DNA of 5,640 nucleotides from Bacillota bacterium (GTDB lineage Bacteria; Bacillota; Clostridia; Oscillospirales; Ruminococcaceae): assembly GCA_023388515.1 (NCBI GenBank), contig JAEWGD010000026.1, positions 1 through 5,640 of the forward strand. Direction: 5' to 3'. The notes under the pieces were generated by a model. The model saw nothing but the letters and a program-made list of their open reading frames with translations, made no database searches and had not been told where the DNA came from. Positions 1-5,223 of this stretch are shown here, piece after piece; positions within the stretch are counted from its first letter, which is position 1; each line of letters begins with the position of its first letter. The position numbers and the translations under genes were made by a program.

Positions 1-47
1 CTGCTCCATATGATGCTCAAAAATTAAGAAACTTTGTAAATATCGTT
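1..47. repeat. Terminal direct repeat, left copy (47 bp)
   Basis: Bases 1-47 are identical to 5594-5640, with no mismatch on reading base by base. The repeat lies inside the amidoligase coding sequence and keeps the frame: codon 45-47 corresponds to codon 5638-5640. This is typical of the residual overlap left when a circular molecule, or a perfect tandem repeat, is assembled. Confidence 0.95.
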
Positions 48-635
48 GCAAGCAAGGAAGAAATGCTGTACAAAGCATTGCAGGTTGATAGTGGCAGGCT
101 AACTTATTGTCGGAAAACTGATCAGGATTTTCTTGAAAAGTTAAATAACAAGAAGCCCAAAACTTTAACTGATTTACAAAATATTTGGTACAACGGGCAT
201 GATGGAAGTCATATGCATTATCATAATAGCCGATATCATTTGCTGAATCTACATTCTGTTTTCAGCAAGGGAACAGTAGAAATTCGTGCTTTTAATAGCA
301 CACTTCATGCTGGAGTAATCCGTAGTTATTTAGTCATATGCCTTGCAGTCAGTAATCAAGCTTTAGAGCAAAAATCTGCACAATGCAAAGTAACTCAAAG
401 TTCAAATCCCAAATATACATTTAGAACATGGCTTTTACGCCTTGGATTAATCGGTGAAGAGTTTAAAAATTGTAGAAAACATCTTTTAGAACATCTTGAC
501 GGTTGTATTGCATGGAAGAATCCAGAGGATGCTATTCGTCAGCGAGAACGGCTTAAACAAGGTGTCAAGTTTTATTGTACTATATCATTTTATATCCCAC
601 CTTTCTGTTTTACAACAGTATATCACGGGTTTTAG
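1..635 (+). CDS. Putative amidoligase (Amidoligase_2 family), 3' part
   Basis: This is the C-terminal part of an amidoligase-like protein. The open frame enters at base 3 and ends at TAG 633-635. The frame matches the one leaving the window at 5640, because bases 1-47 repeat 5594-5640, so the two pieces form one gene of about 334 codons if the ends are joined. The Amidoligase_2 family is predicted to have a glutamine-synthetase-like fold and to form amide bonds between carboxylate and amine groups; the substrate here is unknown. Visible here are an NGHDGSHMHYHNSRYHLLNL stretch and FSKGTVEIRAFNSTLHAG, a typical core strand and helix, then a helical C-terminal part ending in NPEDAIRQRERLKQ. The last 24 residues, from GVKF on, are hydrophobic and AT-rich in codon use. 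They look unlike the rest and may be a replaced tail. An internal ATG at 63 is not a likely start, since homologous coding sequence continues upstream of it. Confidence 0.8.
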   Translation, partial: APYDAQKLRNFVNIVASKEEMLYKALQVDSGRLTYCRKTDQDFLEKLNNKKPKTLTDLQNIWYNGHDGSHMHYHNSRYHLLNLHSVFSKGTVEIRAFNSTLHAGVIRSYLVICLAVSNQALEQKSAQCKVTQSSNPKYTFRTWLLRLGLIGEEFKNCRKHLLEHLDGCIAWKNPEDAIRQRERLKQGVKFYCTISFYIPPFCFTTVYHGF

Positions 636-636
636 C

Positions 637-674
637 TTTTGGGTAGGTGTGAATTATTTGACGTATACCCAAAA
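637..674. other. Inverted repeat after the amidoligase stop
   Basis: TTTTGGGTA (637-645) and TACCCAAAA (666-674) are perfect 9-base complementary arms around a 20-base loop, starting one base after the amidoligase stop codon. No clear T-run follows on the plus strand, so it may be a weak terminator, an RNA-stabilising 3' hairpin or a protein site. Confidence 0.45.
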
Positions 675-700
675 CTCACAATTATTACAATAGATAATGT

Positions 701-744
701 AATAAAACACCCAACATTTATAATTTTAACATCATAAAGGTTGG
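701..744 (-). terminator. Rho-independent terminator of the ABC operon
   Basis: The arms 711-721 (CCAACATTTAT) and 734-744 (ATAAAGGTTGG) pair at 10 of 11 positions around a 12-base loop. Read on the minus strand, the stem is followed by GTGTTTTATT (710-701), a T-rich tail. It lies about 20 bases downstream of the ATPase stop codon at 765, where transcription of the minus-strand operon should end. Confidence 0.65.
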
Positions 745-764
745 ATGTTGAATATTTATAATAA

Positions 765-1427
765 TTATAAAATCTTACCATCTGTAATTTCTATAATTCT
801 CTCGCACATATCTGCTATGGCATGGTCATGCGTTATAATTATAACCGTCTTGCCCATCGCATTAAGCTTTTTAAACAGCTCCATAATTTCGCCAGAAGTC
901 TTAGAATCAAGCGAACCAGTTGGCTCATCTGCAAGAATAATGCTTGGATTATTAACGATTGCTCTAGCTATTGCCACACGTTGCTTTTGTCCTCCTGATA
1001 GCTTGTTTACATCTTTTTTTGCAATGTCATCAATGCCAACACTTTTCAACGCCTCATGTGCAGAATTTAACATCTCTTTTTTGCTACCTTTTTTGAAATG
1101 TGCAGGAATCATAACGTTTTCGATAACAGTATATGATTCAATCAGTGCAAAGTCTTGCATAACTATACCGACTTTGCGATTTCTAATATCTGCTTGCTGA
1201 TTATCATCAATCTCATGAACAGGAATTTTATCAAGAAAATATTCACCTGCTTCAAATGTATCTATACAACCAATTACATGGAGAAGGGTGGATTTTCCCG
1301 AGCCTGATTTTCCAGTTATTGCAATCATTTCACCCTCAGAAATATCAACATTCACACCTTTAATTGCCTCAAAGGCATTTGCCTTTTCGGCATTATATAC
1401 TTTATGTAGCTTGTTTATCTTTATCAT
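765..1427 (-). CDS. ABC transporter ATP-binding protein, MacB/LolD type (bacteriocin-locus subgroup)
   Basis: This is a 220-residue cytoplasmic ATPase that should power the two permeases encoded upstream. All ABC motifs are intact: Walker A GKSGSGKST (39-47), Q-loop Gln91, signature LSGGQKQR (143-150), Walker B IILADE (163-168), D-loop SLD (172-174) and switch His200. The length is normal for the MacB/LolD/FtsE group. The segment MQDFALIESYTVIENVMIP after the Q-loop is the type I know from ATPases of lactococcin-972-like bacteriocin loci, but that subgroup call is from memory of the family. The ATG at 1427 overlaps the TAA stop of permease 2 by one base (TAATG), which implies translational coupling. 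Its ribosome binding site AGAGG, nine bases upstream, lies inside the last codons of permease 2. It is the last gene of the operon and is followed by a terminator. Confidence 0.93.
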   Translation of the reverse strand: MIKINKLHKVYNAEKANAFEAIKGVNVDISEGEMIAITGKSGSGKSTLLHVIGCIDTFEAGEYFLDKIPVHEIDDNQQADIRNRKVGIVMQDFALIESYTVIENVMIPAHFKKGSKKEMLNSAHEALKSVGIDDIAKKDVNKLSGGQKQRVAIARAIVNNPSIILADEPTGSLDSKTSGEIMELFKKLNAMGKTVIIITHDHAIADMCERIIEITDGKIL

Positions 1428-2644
1428 TATTTTACACCTCTCAATATTTCAACTGGTGAATTTTTTATTATAATATTATATGGTATAATCGACGAAACAA
1501 TAAATGCAAGAACAAAAAGAGCTGATGTTACTAGCAAATTATTCAGCCTGAATACTAATCCCCATTTTACAAAAAGGCCTAAATAAAAAGCGAGGAGTAG
1601 TAATATCGTTGAAGCTAAAACTGAAAATATCAGTATTATAAAAATATTTGTGGCACTTATTTTTAAGCAATCCTTCCACTTGATACCACATAAATAGAAA
1701 ACACCGTAATTTTTCATTTGTTGCAGTGTGTTTAAGGCTGTTCCACTAATTAAACTGATAATCGAAACTACAAGAATTAAAATTACAAGTGGAATATATT
1801 TTTCAAGACCAGTTTTAAGATAACTTAGACTTCTACTGTGAACATCCTCCAAATTAAGTATATCATACCCCTCGTTTCTAAGAATCGTCATATTTGCATT
1901 ATAATCCTCTTCAGAAGGGGTTTCAGGATAATAAACAAAAAAACTCATATTAGAAGCTAAATAGTTTGCCTTTGTTTCCTCATCTACCTTATTATACTCT
2001 GACTTTCTCATCAAAATTGTAACCGAGTTAGATTCAAATCCGTCTAGTTCTGAGTTTTCAAGTGAGGTTTTCGAATATAAATATTGCGCCTCCATTTTCA
2101 CTAAGTATCCATTAAAGCTTGGAAGATATGTAGGGTCGCTCAGCATACCAATAATTTTAACCTTCTTATCACCCATAGACATATCTATAATATCGCCAAC
2201 CCCTACCCCATACTTATTTGGAGGAACAACTGCATATAAAGTGTCTTTATCGTTTTCTTTCGTTGTCCATTTTCCTTGTGCCAAAGGAAGATTGAGGTTT
2301 TCCATCATAATATCATCACAAACAACAGCATTTATCGTATATGCATCGTCATCAAACCAAATAGGTGCAGAATACATTTGTACAACTGAAGGGTTCCCTG
2401 CGAGTGAACTTACAACTTTAGTTATTCGTTCAGGATTTAAATCCCTACGAATATCATTATCCGAACAAAAATATCCTTGTTTCCCCCATAAAAAATTTAA
2501 AGGCTCATAAAGCATATATCTATTATTATAGCTTGCAGTAATTACATTTGCAGAAATGAAAAGTGCAGCAAATTGAGCAATAAGTATAAGATTAATTCCG
2601 AGCCTTTCAATTACTGCCATAGCTCCAATTCTAAAGTATTTCAT
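1427..2644 (-). CDS. ABC transporter permease 2 (MacB/FtsX-like)
   Basis: This is a membrane protein of 405-407 residues with the MacB/FtsX layout (numbering for 407): one N-terminal membrane helix at about 15-38, a large extracytoplasmic domain at about 39-284, then three helices at about 286-306, 334-358 and 372-395. The outer domain has the segment GVGVGDIIDMSMGDKKVKII, as in MacB periplasmic-core domains. The cytoplasmic loop MKNYGVFYLCGIKWKDCLKI after helix 2 matches the usual FtsX coupling loop, and the end SPVEILRGVK resembles the conserved FtsX tail (P.E.LR). I prefer ATG 2644 because AGAGG lies nine bases upstream. A GTG at 2650 overlaps the permease 1 stop but is only three bases from that site. 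It probably pairs with permease 1 as a heterodimer, as the two differ in sequence. Substrate unknown. Confidence 0.88.
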   Translation of the reverse strand: MKYFRIGAMAVIERLGINLILIAQFAALFISANVITASYNNRYMLYEPLNFLWGKQGYFCSDNDIRRDLNPERITKVVSSLAGNPSVVQMYSAPIWFDDDAYTINAVVCDDIMMENLNLPLAQGKWTTKENDKDTLYAVVPPNKYGVGVGDIIDMSMGDKKVKIIGMLSDPTYLPSFNGYLVKMEAQYLYSKTSLENSELDGFESNSVTILMRKSEYNKVDEETKANYLASNMSFFVYYPETPSEEDYNANMTILRNEGYDILNLEDVHSRSLSYLKTGLEKYIPLVILILVVSIISLISGTALNTLQQMKNYGVFYLCGIKWKDCLKISATNIFIILIFSVLASTILLLLAFYLGLFVKWGLVFRLNNLLVTSALFVLAFIVSSIIPYNIIIKNSPVEILRGVK

Positions 2645-2663
2645 CTTCACACACCTCTTTTCA
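2642..2663 (-). promoter_or_regulatory. Ribosome binding site inside the end of permease 1
   Basis: The codons for Lys-Arg-Gly-Val at the end of permease 1 supply AGAGGTG, nine bases before ATG 2644. This decides between the GTG at 2650 (three bases from the site, too close) and ATG 2644. The same arrangement recurs at the permease 2/ATPase junction near 1427-1441, where the codons for Leu-Arg-Gly-Val supply AGAGGTG. Confidence 0.6.
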
Positions 2664-3738
2664 TTGACAGTGCAGATTTTTTTATAGTAGGAACAGTGCT
2701 TATTAGCATAAATATTGTCAACATAATAAAATATGCTATGAAAATACCAATGTAAACTCCACTCGTATAAAGCGTTCCAAACACTGGATATAGATCAACA
2801 AATTTAGGGGCAAGAATAAATTTGAAAATCAGTGATGAAGCTAAAAAGCAAGGAATAAACAGAAGAATACTTTCCACTAAATAAATTAACACTGCTTGCT
2901 TTTGCTTACAGCCATATAACCGCAAAATTGACAGCCAGTTCCTTCTGGTCTGGAATATGTATCTATAAAAATACACCGTATTGAACACAACAAGAATAAT
3001 CACCAATCCAGCAATCGCTATTGAAGATTCATAAAATTGCTCAGTCATCAAATCAGGAACTCTAGGGTTAAGTGTGTTCTCAGGTTGAAAATCTTCATTT
3101 ACCTTTGAATTTATATCAAATATAAGTTGTTTTGAGGGTGGTTCTTTTAAAGATAAGAAAAACTTATTAACTAAAAAATCATCTGGAACCACTTTATAAG
3201 GCATTGCAACATCTCCATCGAATTCTGAATCTAACCTGATTATAAGATAGTCAAGTCCTTGTATATTTATATACTCACCAATCTGATAATCTTTTTCCTC
3301 TCCATAGAAATTGTTATAAATAATAAATTTTTCTCCGCTTAAATATTGAGAAGCTGTAAAATAATAATCATCATATACATCTGAATTGTAGTTTACAGCC
3401 AAAAAATTATATGAATCATCCGTATTATTTGTCTTCCCTATTGGTGTCCAAACTTCATAATCCAACGACAACTCTGATACTAATTCATTAAGCTTTTCAT
3501 CAAAATGACTAAATGAAACAGGGTTATTTTTAAATTCAAAAGTAAACATCCTACTATAAACATCATCCTCTTTTTTTTCTGCCTTAGTGTTCTGCATAAC
3601 ACCTAATGAGAAAAATACTGCGATAATTGAAATAATTTGAGTTAAGACGATCATGACGAATAATAAAGTAGATTTGCTTATCATTGTTTTTATGTTAATT
3701 AAGCTATATTTCAGAAATTTCAAGTTACGGTCTTTCAT
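2647..3738 (-). CDS. ABC transporter permease 1 (MacB/FtsX-like)
   Basis: This 363-residue membrane protein is the partner of permease 2. It has an N-terminal helix at about 22-47, an acidic and tyrosine-rich outer domain at about 48-237, and three C-terminal helices at about 238-258, 284-308 and 326-348. The segment FQTRRNWLSILRLYGCKQKQ (262-281) between helices 2 and 3 is the FtsX-type coupling loop. The outer domain is shorter than that of permease 2, and I recognise no named domain in it. ATG 3738 is preceded by AAAGGA at a spacing of eight bases. The stop at 2647 overlaps the possible GTG start of permease 2. A hairpin separates the gene from the secreted protein gene upstream. A degraded copy of its coupling-loop and C-terminal coding regions lies at 4471-4569. 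Role: half of the membrane channel or mechanotransmitter of an ABC system, probably for immunity to, or handling of, the secreted protein. Confidence 0.87.
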   Translation of the reverse strand: MKDRNLKFLKYSLINIKTMISKSTLLFVMIVLTQIISIIAVFFSLGVMQNTKAEKKEDDVYSRMFTFEFKNNPVSFSHFDEKLNELVSELSLDYEVWTPIGKTNNTDDSYNFLAVNYNSDVYDDYYFTASQYLSGEKFIIYNNFYGEEKDYQIGEYINIQGLDYLIIRLDSEFDGDVAMPYKVVPDDFLVNKFFLSLKEPPSKQLIFDINSKVNEDFQPENTLNPRVPDLMTEQFYESSIAIAGLVIILVVFNTVYFYRYIFQTRRNWLSILRLYGCKQKQAVLIYLVESILLFIPCFLASSLIFKFILAPKFVDLYPVFGTLYTSGVYIGIFIAYFIMLTIFMLISTVPTIKKSALSMKRGV

Positions 3739-3774
3739 AGACTGTGTCCTTTCATATTAAATAAATTAATATAC

Positions 3775-3809
3775 ATTAATCTGCCTATCTTTTAAATAGG
3801 CAGATTAAT
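3775..3809 (-). terminator. Intercistronic hairpin, possible partial terminator
   Basis: A perfect 14-base stem (ATTAATCTGCCTAT at 3775-3788 with its complement at 3796-3809) encloses a seven-base loop. It lies between the stop of the secreted protein gene (3823) and the start of permease 1 (3738). On the minus strand it is followed by an AT-rich stretch without a clean T-run, so it may be a leaky terminator or an mRNA 3' protector. Either would let the secreted protein be made in excess over the transporter. Confidence 0.6.
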
Positions 3810-3822
3810 TCATTAGATTCTT

Positions 3823-4248
3823 TTAGTCTGTAGTTCTATTAACTCTAATTGTGTTTTCTTGAAGATGAGAAGAGTTCCACGCAGATGAGCTCCTTGTAAG
3901 ACCCCAATGGACACGTTGTCTCATTTCTGGAATTATACCCCAAACAGTGTGCTTTACAATATTTCCTGTACCTTCTGCTCCCCAACTTTCATATAAGCTC
4001 ATTGAGCCATTTGGTAATACTCCATATGTACGATACATAACTTCTTTCCAATTATTTTTATATTGATCTGAATTTGCTGTTTGTACTGTGCAATTAGGAT
4101 AAGCACCTAAAAGGCAATAATCACCTGCAAGGTAAAAACTATCAGTCTGTGCATTTCCAGTTCGATTGTTCACATATGCATTTACACTTAATCCACCCAC
4201 AGCAACACATGAAAATACTGTAGCTGCTGCCAAAAACTTTGCAATCAT
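3823..4248 (-). CDS. Small secreted protein with two cysteines, unknown family (bacteriocin candidate)
   Basis: This is a 141-residue protein with a clear Sec signal peptide: Lys4, a hydrophobic core FLAAATVFSCVAVGGL, and a signal peptidase I site after VNA (residue 24). The predicted mature protein (25-141) has two cysteines (Cys45 and Cys53, in GDYCLLGAYPNCTV) that could form a disulfide, five tryptophans (67, 89, 103, 115, 124), many Gly/Ser/Asn residues and a basic, Arg-rich C-terminal third (MRQRVHWGLTRSSS, IRVNRTTD). I do not recognise the family, and it does not look like lactococcin 972 itself. It is the first gene of the operon, ahead of a dedicated ABC transporter, which is the usual place of a bacteriocin or toxin gene. 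The start is odd: the best-placed ribosome binding site (AAGGA, 4275-4271) serves an ATG at 4262 that is out of frame by one base across a run of seven A's, while ATG 4248 has no good site of its own. Confidence 0.75.
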   Translation of the reverse strand: MIAKFLAAATVFSCVAVGGLSVNAYVNNRTGNAQTDSFYLAGDYCLLGAYPNCTVQTANSDQYKNNWKEVMYRTYGVLPNGSMSLYESWGAEGTGNIVKHTVWGIIPEMRQRVHWGLTRSSSAWNSSHLQENTIRVNRTTD

Positions 4249-4262
4249 TTTTTTACTACCAT
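4245..4262 (-). other. Five-codon leader ORF overlapping the secreted protein start
   Basis: ATG GTA GTA AAA AAA TGA (4262-4245) encodes MVVKK and ends in an ATGA overlap with ATG 4248. AAGGA lies eight bases upstream, an ideal spacing. One extra A in the A-run (8 instead of 7) would fuse it in frame to give MVVKKMIAKFLAAA, a better signal peptide start with two more lysines. It may be a coupling mini-ORF, a slippage or phase-variation switch, or a base-calling error. Confidence 0.5.
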
Positions 4263-4287
4263 TTTTTAAATCCTTCTTTCATAAAAT

Positions 4288-4315
4288 ATTATATCTATAC
4301 ATACTTTTTTAACAA
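4288..4315 (-). promoter_or_regulatory. Promoter P1 of the secreted protein/ABC operon
   Basis: On the minus strand, TTGTTA (4315-4310) and TATAAT (4293-4288) are separated by 16 bases. Transcription should start near 4281, just ahead of the AAGGA ribosome binding site at 4275-4271. The -10 box is a perfect consensus. Confidence 0.6.
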
Positions 4316-4327
4316 TGTGCACCTTGT
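4312..4327. promoter_or_regulatory. Palindrome over the P1 -35 box, possible operator
   Basis: ACAA-N-GTGCAC-N-TTGT (16 bases) is an interrupted palindrome whose left end overlaps the P1 -35 hexamer (4310-4315). A dimeric regulator bound here would block RNA polymerase at P1. No regulator gene is in the window. Confidence 0.4.
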
Positions 4328-4335
4328 AAAATATA

Positions 4336-4352
4336 TGTATGATAACCATACA
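4336..4352. promoter_or_regulatory. Second inverted repeat upstream of P1
   Basis: TGTATG (4336-4341) and CATACA (4347-4352) are perfect 6-base arms around ATAAC. It lies between the two candidate promoters P2 and P1, so it could bind a regulator acting on either one. It is short enough to be chance in AT-rich DNA. Confidence 0.3.
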
Positions 4353-4405
4353 AAATACTGATTTTACGATATACTACATAAAGCATCATAAATTGCCATA
4401 AATCT

Positions 4406-4434
4406 ATACTACCATGTTTATTTAATTTTGTCAA
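4406..4434 (-). promoter_or_regulatory. Promoter P2 upstream of the operon
   Basis: On the minus strand, a perfect TTGACA (4434-4429) is followed after 17 bases by TAGTAT (4411-4406) with a TG extended -10 element just before it. Transcription would start near 4399 and give a leader of about 150 bases ahead of the secreted protein gene, passing through both inverted repeats and P1. Confidence 0.5.
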
Positions 4435-4470
4435 TACCTTTCATGTTTATTTTTGGGATTTAACTTTAAT

Positions 4471-4569
4471 CTAAAGTATTTCATCTTCACACACCCCTCT
4501 TTTCGTTGACAGTGCAGGTTCTTTTAGCCATATAACCATAAAATAGATAGATATCCCATTCTGGTTTGG
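4471..4569 (-). pseudogene. Decayed fragment of a second permease 1/permease 2 pair
   Basis: This stretch copies two separate parts of the intact permease region. 4471-4517 matches 2631-2678 (end of permease 1 and start of permease 2) almost base for base, apart from two inserted C's and a few changes. 4526-4569 matches 2910-2953 (permease 1 coupling loop) at about 33 of 44 bases. Read on the minus strand, the second part still encodes QTR-GYLSIL-LYG followed by a TAA stop, against QTRRNWLSILRLYG in the intact gene. About 230 bases between the two blocks are missing. The permease 2 part keeps MKYFR and then runs into unrelated sequence. It is a relic of a duplicated transporter in the same orientation, broken by deletion and point mutation. 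Confidence 0.85.
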
Positions 4570-4646
4570 CATCCTTCCAATTATAGTTACCATAAGCAAT
4601 AAAAGTTAACAACAATTGTGTTATGTACTAAAGATGTATTTTGTGG

Positions 4647-4652
4647 TATAAT
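4647..4652 (+). promoter_or_regulatory. Extended -10 promoter ahead of the IS1-type fragment
   Basis: TGGTATAAT (4644-4652) gives a consensus -10 box with the TG extension. No good -35 hexamer is seen at 16-18 bases upstream. Transcription would start near 4659, some 18 bases before ATG 4677. Confidence 0.45.
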
Positions 4653-4676
4653 GAAGTAAAAGGAATGGTGGTAAAA

Positions 4677-4877
4677 ATGGCAACAATTGAAGTAAGATGT
4701 TCAAAATGTGGAAGCATAAAAGTAATAAAGCATGGTCGAACACCAATTGGTAAACAAAGGTATCAATGCAAAGACTGTAAAAACAGCTTTATACTTGATT
4801 ATACATCTAGCATATACAAAATAGATGCACACCCAAAATTCCACGTAGATACGTGGAATTTTGCGGTTTTTGAGTAG
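4677..4877 (+). CDS. Truncated IS1-type InsA N-terminal zinc-ribbon ORF
   Basis: This 66-residue reading frame begins MATIEVRCSKCGS and carries a four-cysteine zinc ribbon (Cys8, Cys11, Cys31, Cys34) with the IS1 InsA-type spacing and the signature GKQRYQCKDCKNSFILDYT. In IS1, InsA binds the element's ends and represses transposition; a helix-turn-helix follows the zinc ribbon. Here similarity ends at about residue 48. The last codons (53-62) are a perfect DNA hairpin (4834-4863), so the tail is not a natural protein end. The helix-turn-helix and all of the InsB catalytic part are missing, which makes this an insertion-sequence remnant. ATG 4677 is preferred because GGTGG lies five bases upstream; ATG 4665 and TTG 4641 in the same frame are less likely, and 4641 lies upstream of the -10 box. 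Whether the ORF is still expressed is unknown. Confidence 0.65.
   Translation: MATIEVRCSKCGSIKVIKHGRTPIGKQRYQCKDCKNSFILDYTSSIYKIDAHPKFHVDTWNFAVFE
4834..4863. terminator. Perfect 13-base hairpin at the end of the IS1-type fragment
   Basis: CAAAATTCCACGT (4834-4846) pairs perfectly with ACGTGGAATTTTG (4851-4863) around the four-base loop AGAT. GCGG-TTTTT follows within a few bases on the plus strand. The stem has A-runs and T-runs at its outer ends, so it could act as a terminator in either direction. It also marks the point where the transposase homology has been lost. Confidence 0.6.
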
Positions 4878-5158
4878 AAAAATTGAAGGTAAAAACCATA
4901 GATGCATTTCGGGGTTTTTAGTGTTTTTTCGGACTTGAACGGGCGTTTTACACAAATTTACATCTACACCACCTTATCTGAATAGTTTTTCAGGTAAGGT
5001 TTTCTCATTTTAAACATTAAAATTGGACTTTCAAGTAATTAACAATTTTGAGAATATTTAAAACACAAGTGTCAAATCCGCCACTCAATTTAAATTTAGA
5101 TGGTAAATCTACATATCAGAAAAGGTAGGCGTGGGTTATTTAAGATTATAAAATACAT
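4864..5158. other. Non-coding stretch between the IS1-type fragment and the amidoligase
   Basis: I see no convincing gene on either strand in these roughly 295 bases. It holds a short AAAAACC/GGTTTTT inverted repeat near 4890-4919, a second copy of ATAGATGCA (4898-4906, first copy at 4821-4829), and the hairpin at 4971-5000. It also holds a GGTAGGCGTGGGTTATTT motif at 5124-5141 that resembles 642-659. No clear promoter for the amidoligase is visible; TATAAA at 5147-5152 has no matching -35 box. Confidence 0.4.
4971..5011 (+). terminator. Rho-independent terminator-like hairpin
   Basis: ACCTTATCTGA (4971-4981) pairs with TCAGGTAAGGT (4990-5000) over 11 positions with one G-T wobble, around an eight-base loop. 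It is followed by TTTCTCATTTT. It would stop transcription coming from the IS1-type side. Confidence 0.6.
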
Positions 5159-5200
5159 AGCCAATCGTTTTGCAACACTGCAAATTGGTTGGCTTTTTTT
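5159..5200 (+). terminator. Strong rho-independent terminator just upstream of the amidoligase
   Basis: The arms 5159-5174 and 5179-5194 pair over 16 positions (one mismatch, two G-T wobbles) around the loop ACAC, and the stem runs straight into seven T's (5194-5200). Only about eight bases separate it from the amidoligase ribosome binding site. If the gene's promoter lies further upstream, transcription must pass this terminator, which would then act as an attenuator; otherwise it closes off an upstream unit. Confidence 0.75.
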
Positions 5201-5208
5201 ATTTTCAA

Positions 5209-5220
5209 AAAGGAGGTGAG
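5209..5220 (+). promoter_or_regulatory. Near-perfect Shine-Dalgarno of the amidoligase
   Basis: AAAGGAGGTGAG is complementary to the 16S rRNA 3' end over most of its length. The spacing of seven bases from GGAGG points to codon ATC 5224-5226 as the start position, although it is not a standard start codon. Confidence 0.8.
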
Positions 5221-5223
5221 GAA

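Noticed and set aside
63..635. Independent 190-residue protein starting at ATG 63
   Set aside because: The open frame and family-like sequence continue upstream to the window edge and match the frame leaving at 5640, so 63 is an internal Met.
745..1200. Long plus-strand reading frame opposite the ATPase gene
   Set aside because: It is the complement of the ABC ATPase, whose motifs are all intact on the minus strand; no ribosome binding site or recognisable protein.
3823..4248. Lactococcin 972 family assignment for the secreted protein
   Set aside because: Gene order is similar, but the sequence lacks the family's pattern as I know it, and the protein is longer with two cysteines.
4929..4949. 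tRNA T-loop-like GTTCAAGTCC on the minus strand, possible tRNA end or attachment site
   Set aside because: The flanking bases do not form a T-stem, and no D-arm, anticodon arm or CCA end can be placed.
4701..4955. Minus-strand reading frame of 84 codons
   Set aside because: It runs across the hairpin at 4834-4863 and opposite the zinc-ribbon coding sequence; it appears to be a shadow.
561..4970. GGTGT at 561 and ACACC at 4970 as the ends of a mobile element carrying the ABC operon
   Set aside because: The match is only five bases, similarity inside the ends is poor and there is no target duplication; likely chance.
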